A stretch of 30,098 nucleotides of DNA from a virus, in the IMG/VR virus record IMGVR_UViG_3300047322_000594, positions 1 to 30,098 of that record; one strand, given 5' to 3'. Positions within the stretch are counted from its first letter, which is position 1; each line of letters begins with the position of its first letter. Both the position numbers and the translations under genes were made by a program. Below the pieces are notes generated by a model. That model was not told where the DNA came from. It did not search any database and saw only the letters and a program-made list of their open reading frames with translations. Below are positions 1 to 6,668 of this stretch, one piece after another.

Positions 1-241
1 CGGATCCTTCAAGCTCAATCTCCAAACGCGCAGTGCATGTCCCCACCAAGTCCTGCACCGTATAGGAGGCATAGCGAAACGCCGTGAGATATCCCACCGT
101 CAGCGTCAGCAAAATCGACATCAGGATGGTGGCCTCGCGTTTCCAGGACCTTGTGCCTGGCCAGCGCAGCAGCCTGAGCACGGTACCCCGGCCCCAGTGC
201 CCGACCGCGTGAACCCCGCTGATGAGTTTGTCGTAAGCCAT
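1..241 (-). CDS. Partial host gene, small membrane-anchored protein (3' end outside window)
   Basis: The minus strand is open from an ATG at 239-241 to the left edge, giving 80 residues without a stop. An in-frame TAA lies 24 bases upstream of the ATG, so this is the only usable start. The N-terminal third is basic and Trp/Arg-rich (around residues 16-35), followed by one clear hydrophobic segment at about residues 38-54, then a sequence continuing off the window. This suggests a type II single-pass membrane protein. It lies on the host side of the tRNA-Cys junction, so it should be chromosomal and not phage. Two longer overlapping reading frames on the same strand have implausible composition and were not chosen. 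No family is recognised. Confidence 0.55.
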   Translation of the reverse strand, partial: MAYDKLISGVHAVGHWGRGTVLRLLRWPGTRSWKREATILMSILLTLTVGYLTAFRYASYTVQDLVGTCTARLEIELEGS

Positions 242-465
242 GACCGGATCTCGCGCCCATGTTTATCAAAAGCATGGCGCTGATCGCCGTAGGGCGTTTG
301 ATCTGGATCAACCCGCGCGCAGCGGGGCATCGTTGGATGACGTCCGGTGCCATTTGGCAACGATCCGGTTTGTGGGGGGACCGCCAGGTTGAACGGCTGG
401 CGCCGACAAGAATCCACTGGACCTGAGTCTTCAAGGTTTTGCGGACAAATGAATTTCTAAGGCAA

Positions 466-500
466 TAAAAAACCCCGCAGACGTTAATCTGCGGGGCTTT
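466..500 (-). terminator. Rho-independent terminator of the host tRNA-Cys transcript
   Basis: A 9-bp perfect stem (473-481 paired with 488-496, CCCCGCAGA with TCTGCGGGG) closes a 6-base loop. On the minus strand it is followed by a run of six T residues. It sits directly downstream of the tRNA-Cys 3' end, as expected of the native host terminator. Confidence 0.85.
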
Positions 501-506
501 TAATAG

Positions 507-555
507 TGGAGGCCGAGGTCGGAATCGAACCGGCGTAGGCGGATTTGCAATCCGA
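507..555. other. Prophage attachment site (att) at the tRNA-Cys 3' half
   Basis: Phage sequence begins inside the tRNA, within or just 5' of the anticodon stem (about 541-555). The segment from the anticodon loop to the CCA end is the part expected to be duplicated at the other prophage boundary. Tyrosine integrases commonly cross over in tRNA anticodon or T-loops. The partner copy lies outside the window, so the exact core cannot be fixed. Confidence 0.65.
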
Positions 556-581
556 TACGGAAATGCATACAGGCTGCGGCC
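507..581 (-). tRNA. Chimeric tRNA-Cys (anticodon GCA); 3' half host, 5' half phage-derived
   Basis: On the minus strand the 3' portion carries an anticodon arm with loop TTGCAAA (GCA, Cys), a T-arm with TTCGATT, an acceptor 3' strand CTCGGCC and an encoded CCA end. The first 26 positions do not resemble a proper D-arm. They begin GGCCGCA, which pairs with the acceptor 3' strand at only the first five of seven positions, and the top pair of the anticodon stem is mismatched. Total length is nonetheless normal (75 with CCA). The simplest reading is that phage integration replaced the 5' half, leaving a pseudo-tRNA here, while the functional tRNA is rebuilt at the other prophage end outside the window. 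Automated tools may call it an intact tRNA-Cys. Confidence 0.75.
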
Positions 582-766
582 TCTAGCCTTTTTTAGTTCC
601 GAAACTAGGGCAAAAAAGATGCTCTACAGACCACGTAGAATGCGGGCTCGCCTTTGAGTTTGGGAACTGATTTTACCCCCTCCTCCGGCGTTCTGCCGAC
701 CTAACACCACTCCTTCCACACGAGATTTCTCGCTGCTACGCTTTCTTCGTCCACGGAGGATTCGCG

Positions 767-976
767 ATGCCGAACTCAGACCTGCTCCCTTCCCTGCTGT
801 ACAAAATCAACGAAAACCAGCTCGCCCTGGAAGCCGCCATCATGGAGCTCTCGAACTGGGTCGAGCAGCGTGGTGCAGCAGACGTCGCCGACAGTGTGCG
901 CGGCGCCCTGGTCGCCATCGACCGCAATGAGGAGTTTATCAAGATGACGCTTGCGGTGATGATGACGCCGGAGTGA
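767..976 (+). CDS. Small hypothetical protein, 69 aa
   Basis: A short acidic, mostly helical protein starting MPNSDLLPSLL and ending AVMMTPE. The start is supported by GGAGGA at 755-760, six bases before the ATG. It has no signal peptide, membrane segment or cysteines. It is the first gene inside the prophage next to the att site, and it is transcribed away from the host junction and against the three-gene operon that follows, with which it converges. I do not recognise the family. Its composition and G+C match the surrounding Pseudomonas DNA, so it is likely a genuine small gene. A role in prophage maintenance is only a guess from position. Confidence 0.6.
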   Translation: MPNSDLLPSLLYKINENQLALEAAIMELSNWVEQRGAADVADSVRGALVAIDRNEEFIKMTLAVMMTPE

Positions 977-1103
977 CTTTTTGGGACTCATGCCGACCGT
1001 TTGTCGCTGCCCCCCACCCATATTTAACGGTGCGATTACTGTATACACCAGTTCTATATGGGCGCTCGACGACCATGGCTTTCGTGCGCCGAGCCCGAAA
1101 GCC

Positions 1104-1616
1104 TTATTGCTGAGAAGCTGCAAACTCTGGATCCACCTTTTTCCTAACATCAAAGGCGAGCTTCTCGACATCTACTCGCCCTGCTTCAACTGCAACTTTC
1201 AACTTCTGCTTCAATTCCCCAGCAGTAATCAGATGGATATTTACCTCATTCTTAATTTCTTCAACAATCAAGTCAGAAATAGCCAGCAGGCTTTTCGCCG
1301 TTAATTTAGACAAATCTCTATGACTCTTAGAAAATTCCTCAGAAGCAGCTTTTCCAGGCGTCTCCTCAATTACAATTTCGCGCTCTATTAAATCAGCCTC
1401 ATCAAGCACCACAACATGTAATTTTTGAATATGGTCCTGCCCGGACACCATAGCTAAGAGTCCGTCGTCTAAGTTTTCCTTGGAGGGTATCCGCCACACA
1501 GACAATTCGTTATTATCCGTATTTAGACATTTTGAGAGAATATCAGAATTAGCATGGATAGTATCGTCCCCAACCAACCACTTATTTCTCTCAATCTTTC
1601 TGACAAGGTAAGACAT
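1104..1616 (-). CDS. Cargo operon gene C, unknown function, 170 aa
   Basis: Third and last gene of an A+T-rich operon. The chosen start is the ATG at 1614-1616 because AAGGAG lies seven bases upstream, inside the last codons of the preceding gene. A longer frame to 1667 would overlap gene B by 47 bases without a better ribosome site. The protein begins MSYLVRKIERNKW, has an acidic mixed alpha/beta N-terminal half and a helical C-terminal half, and contains the segment IVIEETPGKAASEEFSKSHRD. No signal peptide or transmembrane segment is visible, so it is probably cytoplasmic. The family is not recognised. Tight coupling to gene B argues that the two work together. Confidence 0.75.
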   Translation of the reverse strand: MSYLVRKIERNKWLVGDDTIHANSDILSKCLNTDNNELSVWRIPSKENLDDGLLAMVSGQDHIQKLHVVVLDEADLIEREIVIEETPGKAASEEFSKSHRDLSKLTAKSLLAISDLIVEEIKNEVNIHLITAGELKQKLKVAVEAGRVDVEKLAFDVRKKVDPEFAASQQ

Positions 1617-1620
1617 CCAC

Positions 1621-2265
1621 TTACTCCTTATCGTACTCTGCGACCAGCTTCTTCCTATACTCCTCAAGCCAAGCAGGAGTTAGTTCCCTATTCTTCAACT
1701 GCTTCACGATAAGTTCGGCGTCTTCCCAATACTCGTAAACACCAATAGCATATTCTTTCACATCAACCCAAGACAGAGACAAGCAACTCAAAGCAAAAAG
1801 CTCATTGATAGGCCTAAATACTTCTCGATCAGCATGAGTAATAATGTTAAGCAACCCAACTAATCTTTTCGAGTTGTCTTGGCTATCAGCGGCAATCCTA
1901 GCAAACTCCATCTGAACCATCACAGGATCAATTTTGAGCCACGATGATACAAAGTAATCAGCTGAGGAATTAATTCCAGCCTCTACAACATCGGTATCCA
2001 AGCAGCGCTCGAGACCCCGTCTAAATTCTGCTGCACGCGCGTTTTGTCTATCATTATTTCTGACTTCGATGCCACCTAAATTTGTCTTAGATTTTGGCAC
2101 GCGCAACTTCATGGGAGATTTTGATAAATCAACTATTTTTTGCGTTTCGGCAACCAACGTTGACGCGACATTACTTTCCTCAAAGGAATATGCTACTAAG
2201 TTATCGTATGAAGTACTGTTATTTGCCTCTTCCCACCCATAAGAGACTGTGCTATTTAATTTCAT
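1621..2265 (-). CDS. Cargo operon gene B, unknown function, 214 aa
   Basis: Middle gene of the three-gene A+T-rich operon. Its ATG at 2263-2265 lies inside the end of gene A (14-base overlap), and its own last codons contain the ribosome site for gene C, so all three should be translationally coupled. The N-terminal third is polar and Ser/Asn-rich. Residues from about 95 onward are largely helical with aromatic-rich stretches (for example VYEYWEDAEL), and the tail is charged (EEYRKKLVAEYDKE). No membrane segment, nuclease motif or nucleotide-binding loop was seen. The family is not recognised. Codon use with many A/T third positions differs strongly from the flanking late genes, indicating recent transfer. 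Confidence 0.75.
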   Translation of the reverse strand: MKLNSTVSYGWEEANNSTSYDNLVAYSFEESNVASTLVAETQKIVDLSKSPMKLRVPKSKTNLGGIEVRNNDRQNARAAEFRRGLERCLDTDVVEAGINSSADYFVSSWLKIDPVMVQMEFARIAADSQDNSKRLVGLLNIITHADREVFRPINELFALSCLSLSWVDVKEYAIGVYEYWEDAELIVKQLKNRELTPAWLEEYRKKLVAEYDKE

Positions 2266-3040
2266 TTAGCATAGCTCCGATTTTGATCTGAACTTCTTTC
2301 TCCTGACGCAAAGCATAATCGACAAAATGCGTGAAAAAATCTAGATTTCCTTGCACAACTCGATCACCCGGCGTGTTGATATCAACCGTAAGATGAATGG
2401 TGTCGAACTCCTTAACGCCATTCGGATCACCTATCTGTACATGTGCTTGCGCTACACTATATGTAGTGTTAACAGCATGATTCAACGGCTCACCAACTGC
2501 CTGATTTAATACTGTTCGGGATTGCCACTCGGTCATTTCCAACTCAGGAAAAACTACAGACTCTCTCACAACGAACTTATCTCTAATCGACGCCAAGCTT
2601 TCTTTAGAGAACTCTCCAACGAAGGTTTCCGACACAATCCCAAGCCTACCAAAGCTAATTCCCAACGTTTCAATGGAGCACTTCACCATTGCGGTCGCAG
2701 ACTCTATAAAGGAAGTAAAATCTAGAGCCGCAGCAGGGGAGCCAGGCAATGGAATTGCCAATACATCTATTCTACCATTAAGAAAATTTACCGATATACC
2801 GTTACGCATTGACTGCAGCGTCAAACGTGGCTCCATCCTACCGGTTTGCTGATCCATTTCTTGAACTGAACTACCAGGAATAAAACCCAAGAAAAAGAAC
2901 TTTTCAAGGCATTTTTTTAGAGTTTCCTCCGTAGGCTTTATTCCGGAATAATCACCAAACAGAGAAACTTGGTACTTCAGCTTTGTATTTTTCAAATCCG
3001 CGACTCCGTTGAACATCCTATTCGCACAAACCAATTTCAA
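2252..3040 (-). CDS. Cargo operon gene A, unknown function, about 254-262 aa
   Basis: First gene of the A+T-rich operon. The longest frame begins at a TTG at 3038-3040; an ATG eight codons later (3014-3016) is an alternative. Neither has a convincing ribosome site, so the start is uncertain. The protein is a soluble mixed alpha/beta protein with a Leu/Phe-rich region (LEKFFFLGFIPG), a central FGRLGI segment, and a C-terminal part with alternating strand-like segments (FDTIHLTVDINTPGD) followed by a helix. Size and layout loosely recall the sporadically distributed TIGR04255 family, but this is only an impression. It overlaps gene B by 14 bases and lies below an inverted-repeat operator candidate at 3079-3092. 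Confidence 0.7.
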   Translation of the reverse strand: MKLVCANRMFNGVADLKNTKLKYQVSLFGDYSGIKPTEETLKKCLEKFFFLGFIPGSSVQEMDQQTGRMEPRLTLQSMRNGISVNFLNGRIDVLAIPLPGSPAAALDFTSFIESATAMVKCSIETLGISFGRLGIVSETFVGEFSKESLASIRDKFVVRESVVFPELEMTEWQSRTVLNQAVGEPLNHAVNTTYSVAQAHVQIGDPNGVKEFDTIHLTVDINTPGDRVVQGNLDFFTHFVDYALRQEKEVQIKIGAMLNEIK

Positions 3041-3064
3041 TAACGAACAGGATTAGTTTGGCAA

Positions 3065-3095
3065 AAATTTTTTATCTATCACCTTATGGTGACAA
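3065..3095 (-). promoter_or_regulatory. Candidate promoter/operator of the cargo operon
   Basis: On the minus strand a -35-like TTGTCA (3090-3095) is followed after 17 bases by a weak -10-like AAAAAT (3067-3072). A perfect inverted repeat TCACC-TTAT-GGTGA (3079-3092) sits between them. Repressor binding there would block transcription of genes A-B-C. The repressor is unknown and the promoter call is by eye only. Confidence 0.35.
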
Positions 3096-3422
3096 ATCAT
3101 CAGTTTTCAAGTATGGCATTTTGCATCCTTGAGCCGCTAGACCCTCCCCCCTTAACAAACATGCTTTTTCTCCGAGTGATTTCACACTTGGAACAGAATT
3201 CACCACTGACCTTCACTCATCATGAAAGCAAAAATTTTAATAATCACAAGGGTTCCGAGGGGGATCGGCCTTGCATTCAAGGGACAAACCTCAACGATTC
3301 CACGCATTACACCGACACTCCTAGCAAAATTGGCCCAAGAATTGGCCCAGACCTCTCCGGCGTTCTGCCACTCGTAAACCACTTCCCGTCGCCTCACCCT
3401 CGCAGAAATTTCGCACCTCGAT

Positions 3423-3442
3423 TACTGTATATAAAAACAGTA
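3423..3442 (+). promoter_or_regulatory. LexA (SOS) box
   Basis: TACTGTATATAAAAACAGTA matches the gammaproteobacterial LexA operator CTGT-N8-ACAG perfectly in both half-sites, with the common flanking TA. A TATAAA -10-like sequence (3430-3435) lies inside the box, so LexA would occlude the promoter. The gene start is 17 bases downstream. Confidence 0.9.
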
Positions 3443-3458
3443 TTCGCAAGGCTTGAAC

Positions 3459-3776
3459 ATGGACCCGCACGAAATCGAAGATACCAGTGACTGGCTCGGT
3501 ACTCCGTCCAGACTCGAAACCGTCAAGCACTATGCGAGCATGCTCGAGGAAGACATCCAGGCATTGAAGCGGGAGCTGCAGATAGCCCGGGCAAACATCT
3601 CCGACCTTGTGAACATGAATGACCAACTATCGGCAGAGCTGAAGAAGGCTCGCACCTGGATGGCTAACCTAGAAGCGGAAACCACAGAACAGCTGGCAGA
3701 AATTCAGAGCCTGTCGTTGGTCCGTGATCAAAACGAAAAGCTGCGTAGGGATTTGGAAGCAGCCAAGCGCCGGTGA
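3459..3776 (+). CDS. SOS-regulated coiled-coil protein, 105 aa
   Basis: The start is the ATG at 3459-3461, preceded by AAGG at 3448-3451; a TTG two codons earlier is less likely. Residues 1-20 are acidic (MDPHEIEDTSDWLG). From about residue 22 to the end the protein is one long charged heptad-like helix, rich in Leu, Glu, Lys and Arg, so it should form a coiled coil. There is no membrane segment or enzymatic motif. It is read opposite to the late genes and ends one base before the stop of Rz, forming a tight convergent pair. The LexA box makes it induced by DNA damage together with the prophage. Its function is not recognised; it could modulate induction, division or lysis timing. Confidence 0.8.
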   Translation: MDPHEIEDTSDWLGTPSRLETVKHYASMLEEDIQALKRELQIARANISDLVNMNDQLSAELKKARTWMANLEAETTEQLAEIQSLSLVRDQNEKLRRDLEAAKRR

Positions 3777-3777
3777 T

Positions 3778-4293
3778 TCAACGACCCACTTCCCTGACAT
3801 ATGCCTGGCACGCGGCCAGCGCGATCAATCCTTGGTCGCCGGTGTCGGTGATTCCGATAATTCGTTGAGCATGCGCTGGGTCAAGTCTGGCGCGCGCTCC
3901 TCCATGAACCACGCCGCCGGCGCCGGTACCGGCTGGCACTGCGCAGCCACTGGCTGAATCTGCCGCATCGAGAAGGACTGACAGCCGCAAATCAGAAGTG
4001 GCAAGGCGATCGCGTAAGCGAGCCTGGTCTTTTTGAACATTGATCAATGCCTCATGATGGGTTTGGTCACTTGCCGACAAGCGCTGCTCAAGCGCCAGCC
4101 GCTTGTCCTGATCGGCACGGACTTGGGCGGCAGCCGCATTACTGATAGCGGTTAGGTCTGCCTGATGCGTGCCGGACTGCTCGGCCAGCTGCTTACCGTA
4201 GCGCCAGTCCTGCACTTTCCAAATTCCGCCGGCGGTGGTCAGCAGCAACGCCAGCGTTCCAGCCAGTGCCAGCTTCAAAGTGCCCGGACTCAT
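3778..4293 (-). CDS. Rz: Inner-membrane spanin (Rz-like), 171 aa
   Basis: Rz-type i-spanins bridge the inner membrane to an outer-membrane lipoprotein and fuse the envelopes in the last step of lysis. The ATG at 4291-4293 overlaps the endolysin stop (ATGA), which fixes the start and implies coupling. Residues 6-24 form an N-terminal membrane anchor (LKLALAGTLALLLTTAGG), followed by a long Gln/Ala/Arg-rich periplasmic coiled coil (about 35-105). The C-terminal part reads through the region that also encodes Rz1 in another frame. Order endolysin-Rz-Rz1 is the standard lysis cassette. Similarity looks closest to the DUF2514-type Rz proteins common in Pseudomonas phages. Confidence 0.85.
   Translation of the reverse strand: MSPGTLKLALAGTLALLLTTAGGIWKVQDWRYGKQLAEQSGTHQADLTAISNAAAAQVRADQDKRLALEQRLSASDQTHHEALINVQKDQARLRDRLATSDLRLSVLLDAADSASGCAVPAGTGAGGVVHGGARARLDPAHAQRIIGITDTGDQGLIALAACQAYVREVGR
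3825..4040 (-). CDS. Rz1: Outer-membrane spanin lipoprotein (Rz1-like), nested in Rz, 71 aa
   Basis: The whole gene lies inside the Rz gene in a different frame, as lambda Rz1 does. It starts MFKKTR, followed by a hydrophobic stretch ending in a lipobox ICGC with the modified cysteine at residue 20. The mature part is short and Pro/Gln/Ala-rich (QPVAAQCQPVPAPAAW), typical of o-spanins, and pairs with the C terminus of Rz across the periplasm. GAGG lies about ten bases upstream of the ATG. The full nesting, lipobox and proline-rich mature part together make the assignment firm despite low sequence conservation in the family. Confidence 0.85.
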   Translation of the reverse strand: MFKKTRLAYAIALPLLICGCQSFSMRQIQPVAAQCQPVPAPAAWFMEERAPDLTQRMLNELSESPTPATKD

Positions 4294-4712
4294 GGAACAT
4301 CCTTGAAGAAGACGTGGCCACCGAGTTTCAGGGTCTGCTTCGCCTTCGCCGCCCAGGCCGGCGCCTTGATGCTGGTGGCGTAGTAATGAGTAGCACCGCA
4401 AGTAGGATCCGGCACCTTGCCCGCGATTACCTGGTCAGCAGCAATCTGCGCCTGGGCCAGTTCTCGGAACGGGATCTGCTTGGCACCACTCAGGTAGGGG
4501 TAGTTCGGATCGTTCCTGTTCCAGCAGCTGAACTGGTACGGTTTCTGGCACACGCCAGAGTATCCTTCGCCCCACCACGACTTGGCATTGCCGTCGTTCA
4601 CGCGGTTGCGAATGGTCCAGGCCACAGCAATTTGGCCGACCAACGATTCACCGCGGGCCTCGCCCCACAGCGTGCGAGCGAGGATGTCGCGGTCTTTCTC
4701 AGTTGCAGTCAT
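4290..4712 (-). CDS. Endolysin, SleB-type cell wall hydrolase (Hydrolase_2), 140 aa
   Basis: Peptidoglycan-degrading lysis enzyme. The start at 4710-4712 (MTATEKDRDILARTLWGEARGE) is supported by GGAG upstream; an in-frame start eleven codons earlier lies too near the preceding hairpin. The motif LARTLWGEARGES (with the catalytic-type Glu), the segment AWTIRNRV and the later CGATHYYA are hallmarks of the SleB/CwlJ Hydrolase_2 family, which cleaves glycan strands. No signal peptide is present, so export depends on the holin, encoded separately at 27716-28045. The stop overlaps the Rz start. Confidence 0.9.
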   Translation of the reverse strand: MTATEKDRDILARTLWGEARGESLVGQIAVAWTIRNRVNDGNAKSWWGEGYSGVCQKPYQFSCWNRNDPNYPYLSGAKQIPFRELAQAQIAADQVIAGKVPDPTCGATHYYATSIKAPAWAAKAKQTLKLGGHVFFKDVP

Positions 4713-4729
4713 CACTTTTCTCCAGGCAA

Positions 4730-4753
4730 AAATAAACCCGCTCAATGGCGGGT
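4730..4753 (-). terminator. Hairpin with T-rich tail between tail-fibre assembly gene and endolysin
   Basis: A 6-bp stem ACCCGC/GCGGGT (4736-4741 with 4748-4753) and 6-base loop, followed on the minus strand by TTATTTTT. It resembles an intrinsic terminator within the late operon. Confidence 0.6.
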
Positions 4754-4771
4754 GTCGGTGTTCGGCTTAGA

Positions 4772-5326
4772 TCAAGCTGGCGCGGCTGGCCAGTCAATTG
4801 TGTTTGGATACCCGGCTTGCTCAGGCAGGCGATTGAGTGCGACTCGATATTTTTTCCAAGCTTTCAGCAAGGCCACTTCGGACTCCGTGGCTTCATCGAT
4901 ATCAACGGCGTCCTGAAGTGGCGCGAGCGCGAAGTCTGCAGTGGCACGCAGCCGGGCGATCTCTGATTGAGCCACCTCAAGAGGATTTATTGCAGGGGGC
5001 GGCGACACGGGCATCTCTTGTGGCGGTAAGGCCTCGACCGCCACATGCAGGGTAATGCTGTGCACTAGGTCGACAGGCACACCGTCCTTTTCCACGCTGA
5101 CGGCCAGCACCGCTTCGTTGTAGCTGATCGCGACCGAACAGGCGGCATCAGCCTGATTCAGCACGTAGCCCCACCCCTCCGGTGCCGGCGCCATGCCAAG
5201 CGTACCGTGGACCAGATACTGCCCAAGGCCCGGGTGTTCAGTGGTGATGGTGTCAACACCCAGAGACGTGATGTCGATGACAGCGCCAGTAGCGCCAAGA
5301 ATGTTTACTGCTGCGCGAGTTGTCAT
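4772..5326 (-). CDS. Tail fibre assembly protein (Caudo_TAP/Tfa-like), 184 aa
   Basis: Tfa-type chaperones help tail fibres fold and trimerise and may remain on the fibre tip. The C-terminal segment (about residues 145-184), with LLKAWKKYRVALNRLPEQ and then an I-D-W-P ending, is the hallmark of the family. The N-terminal half is a variable beta-rich region, joined through a Pro-rich linker (PPQEMPVSPPPA) and a helical stretch. The gene follows the fibre gene directly (stop of the fibre at 5327, start at 5326), the usual order. Confidence 0.85.
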   Translation of the reverse strand: MTTRAAVNILGATGAVIDITSLGVDTITTEHPGLGQYLVHGTLGMAPAPEGWGYVLNQADAACSVAISYNEAVLAVSVEKDGVPVDLVHSITLHVAVEALPPQEMPVSPPPAINPLEVAQSEIARLRATADFALAPLQDAVDIDEATESEVALLKAWKKYRVALNRLPEQAGYPNTIDWPAAPA

Positions 5327-5926
5327 TTAGATCGCCTTCAAGGTGCCGTCAGCGGCACGGGTGGTGTTGCCATCGTGGTAAATTTTCCGCCATGCGGAGA
5401 AGCCAGACGCACCTGCGAGGCACCTGAATCCCATTTCCGAAGTCGCGTAGTCCACCGCTATTTGCCCACCATAATTCGCACCACCGCTGTTCAAGGCGGA
5501 CAACTCGATGAGTGTGCCGTATCCCGACCCGAATGTAGGCTTACTAATCGTTGCCGTGTCGTACCGGTAAAAGCCAGTCGCGTAGATCTCGACCCCAGAA
5601 GCATCCGATAGTCGTGTGAGGCCTGGGTTGAACTGTGAGCCGAGGCCGAAAGCCCCTACCTGCATCACATTGCCCACGGCGACCCCGACGGTAGCTGTGG
5701 CCGCACTGCCCAGCCCAAGCCCGGCACGGGCCGCAGCCGGAGTGGCACCTCCAGTGCCGCCCTTTGCTACCGGCAACGCAGCGGGTAGGGCGAGCGGCGA
5801 TCCAGAGCCCCCCAGCGCTGTATACAGTTCATCAAAGTTAGATTGGCTTTTGGTAAAGGCGCTGCGGGGCGTATCCCCTCCTGCACCGGTGGGAGCCGTC
5901 CCTAATAAAATGGCTTGCTGAGACAT
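5327..5926 (-). CDS. Tail fibre protein, 199 aa
   Basis: The start is the ATG at 5924-5926 with AAGGAGG upstream; a frame extending to 5983 would read through the terminator hairpin. The N terminus (APTGAGGDTPRSAFTKSQSNFDELY) matches the conserved virion-attachment region of many Pseudomonas tail fibres. A Gly/Ala-rich hinge (LPVAKGGTGGATPAAARAGLGLG) is followed by a beta-rich receptor-binding tip ending FSAWRKIYHDGNT, another common fibre motif. It is probably trimeric and binds a host surface structure. It is short, so it may be a side fibre or tip protein attached to J or the baseplate. Confidence 0.85.
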   Translation of the reverse strand: MSQQAILLGTAPTGAGGDTPRSAFTKSQSNFDELYTALGGSGSPLALPAALPVAKGGTGGATPAAARAGLGLGSAATATVGVAVGNVMQVGAFGLGSQFNPGLTRLSDASGVEIYATGFYRYDTATISKPTFGSGYGTLIELSALNSGGANYGGQIAVDYATSEMGFRCLAGASGFSAWRKIYHDGNTTRAADGTLKAI

Positions 5927-5950
5927 ATCAGCCTCCTTGATTGGTTCAAT

Positions 5951-5976
5951 AAAAAACCCGCACACGGCGGGTTTTG
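5951..5976 (-). terminator. Rho-independent terminator-like hairpin upstream of the tail fibre gene
   Basis: Stem CCCGC/GCGGG (5957-5961 with 5967-5971), extended by A-T pairs on both sides, with a 5-base loop. On the minus strand it is followed by a T run. It lies between the gene ending at 5991 and the fibre gene. Confidence 0.7.
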
Positions 5977-5990
5977 TGTTCATGGGTTAT

Positions 5991-6668
5991 TTAGGAATTC
6001 ATCTTGGCAAACACTGCCGGCATGAAAAATGCGAACGGGTTACTAAAGCCATCTGTCACGGCGTACAACACACCTGCATTGAAGTCCCACAGTGTTTTGA
6101 CCAAACGTCCAGCAGCCGACGCCGTCAGCATGTTCATGCCAAAGGTGTTGATCAGCAGGTACTCGTTCTCCGGAAAGTTGAAAGGAACGCTGTAAAAAAT
6201 GCGCGTACTTCCCGTGGTCGTTGTTTCATAACGAACGTAGTTCCAGTTTTGAAACGAGCGGGTGAACAACGCCGACGGCGTACCCGAATCAAATAGCAGC
6301 TTTGCTGCCCCATCCCACAAACGAAGTCCAAACTGAGCCACCGGCTGCGCGCCAAACGTGGCGGCGAAGTAGCGACCATTCGGCTGGTTGGTGTTCACGT
6401 CGTAAGCCCGCACATAGAACCCGGTCCAGTTCCCCGCAGAGCCAATTACCTGCATGGCAGTCAATCCGCCAATGCCGCCTGTGTCTGGACGACAGAACAC
6501 CAGTGGCGGTTCGACACTGGTGATCACCCTGGGGAAGTACGTCGTTGAGCCCAAACCTGACTCTTGTGTTGGCGCATACCGGCCACTACAGATCACATTC
6601 AATCGAGCAAACTCGGAATCAATAACGACCTGATTGCTGTTGTTGATGAAGCTCAGCCCATAACTCAT
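5991..6668 (-). CDS. Putative virion protein downstream of J, 225 aa
   Basis: Located between J and the tail fibre, and coupled to the gene before it by a one-base overlap (TGATG). The sequence is beta-rich, with many aromatic and Asn/Gly residues and no membrane segment. Its first 25 residues (MSYGLSFINNSNQVVIDSEF) follow the same pattern as the N terminus of the upstream 107-residue protein, suggesting paralogous attachment domains. Genes in this position in lambda-like Pseudomonas phages usually encode tail-tip accessory or receptor-binding proteins. The exact role is not known. Confidence 0.7.
   Translation of the reverse strand: MSYGLSFINNSNQVVIDSEFARLNVICSGRYAPTQESGLGSTTYFPRVITSVEPPLVFCRPDTGGIGGLTAMQVIGSAGNWTGFYVRAYDVNTNQPNGRYFAATFGAQPVAQFGLRLWDGAAKLLFDSGTPSALFTRSFQNWNYVRYETTTTGSTRIFYSVPFNFPENEYLLINTFGMNMLTASAAGRLVKTLWDFNAGVLYAVTDGFSNPFAFFMPAVFAKMNS

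Larger units (their letters stand above)
3041..3458. other. Divergent intergenic region between cargo operon and SOS gene
   Basis: This 418-base gap separates two divergently transcribed units. It holds a promoter/operator candidate for the cargo operon near the left side and a LexA box at the right side. Reading frames of 65 and 134 codons cross it, but they lack ribosome sites, have implausible compositions and overlap the SOS promoter, so I do not call a gene here. Confidence 0.6.

Noticed and set aside
15-434. 139- and 98-codon minus-strand frames in the host flank
   Set aside because: Arg/Pro/His-rich, without ribosome sites, and out of frame with the better membrane-protein frame starting at 241.
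590-620. Short hairpin TAGTT-CCGA-AACTA near the att site
   Set aside because: Stem of only five mostly A-T pairs; it might be an integrase arm or a weak terminator, but there is no second line of evidence.
1037-1055. Possible second LexA box (TACTGTATACACCAGTTC)
   Set aside because: Only one CTGT half-site is present; the required ACAG at the correct N8 spacing is missing, and no gene starts downstream on the plus strand.
3200-3397. 65-codon minus-strand frame with the text VWANSWANFARSVGV
   Set aside because: No ribosome site and no conserved features; it could be a decayed gene fragment but nothing supports this.
3086-3490. 134-codon plus-strand frame across the divergent promoter region
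   Set aside because: It runs through the LexA box and the SOS gene start, has no ribosome site and a composition unlike a protein.
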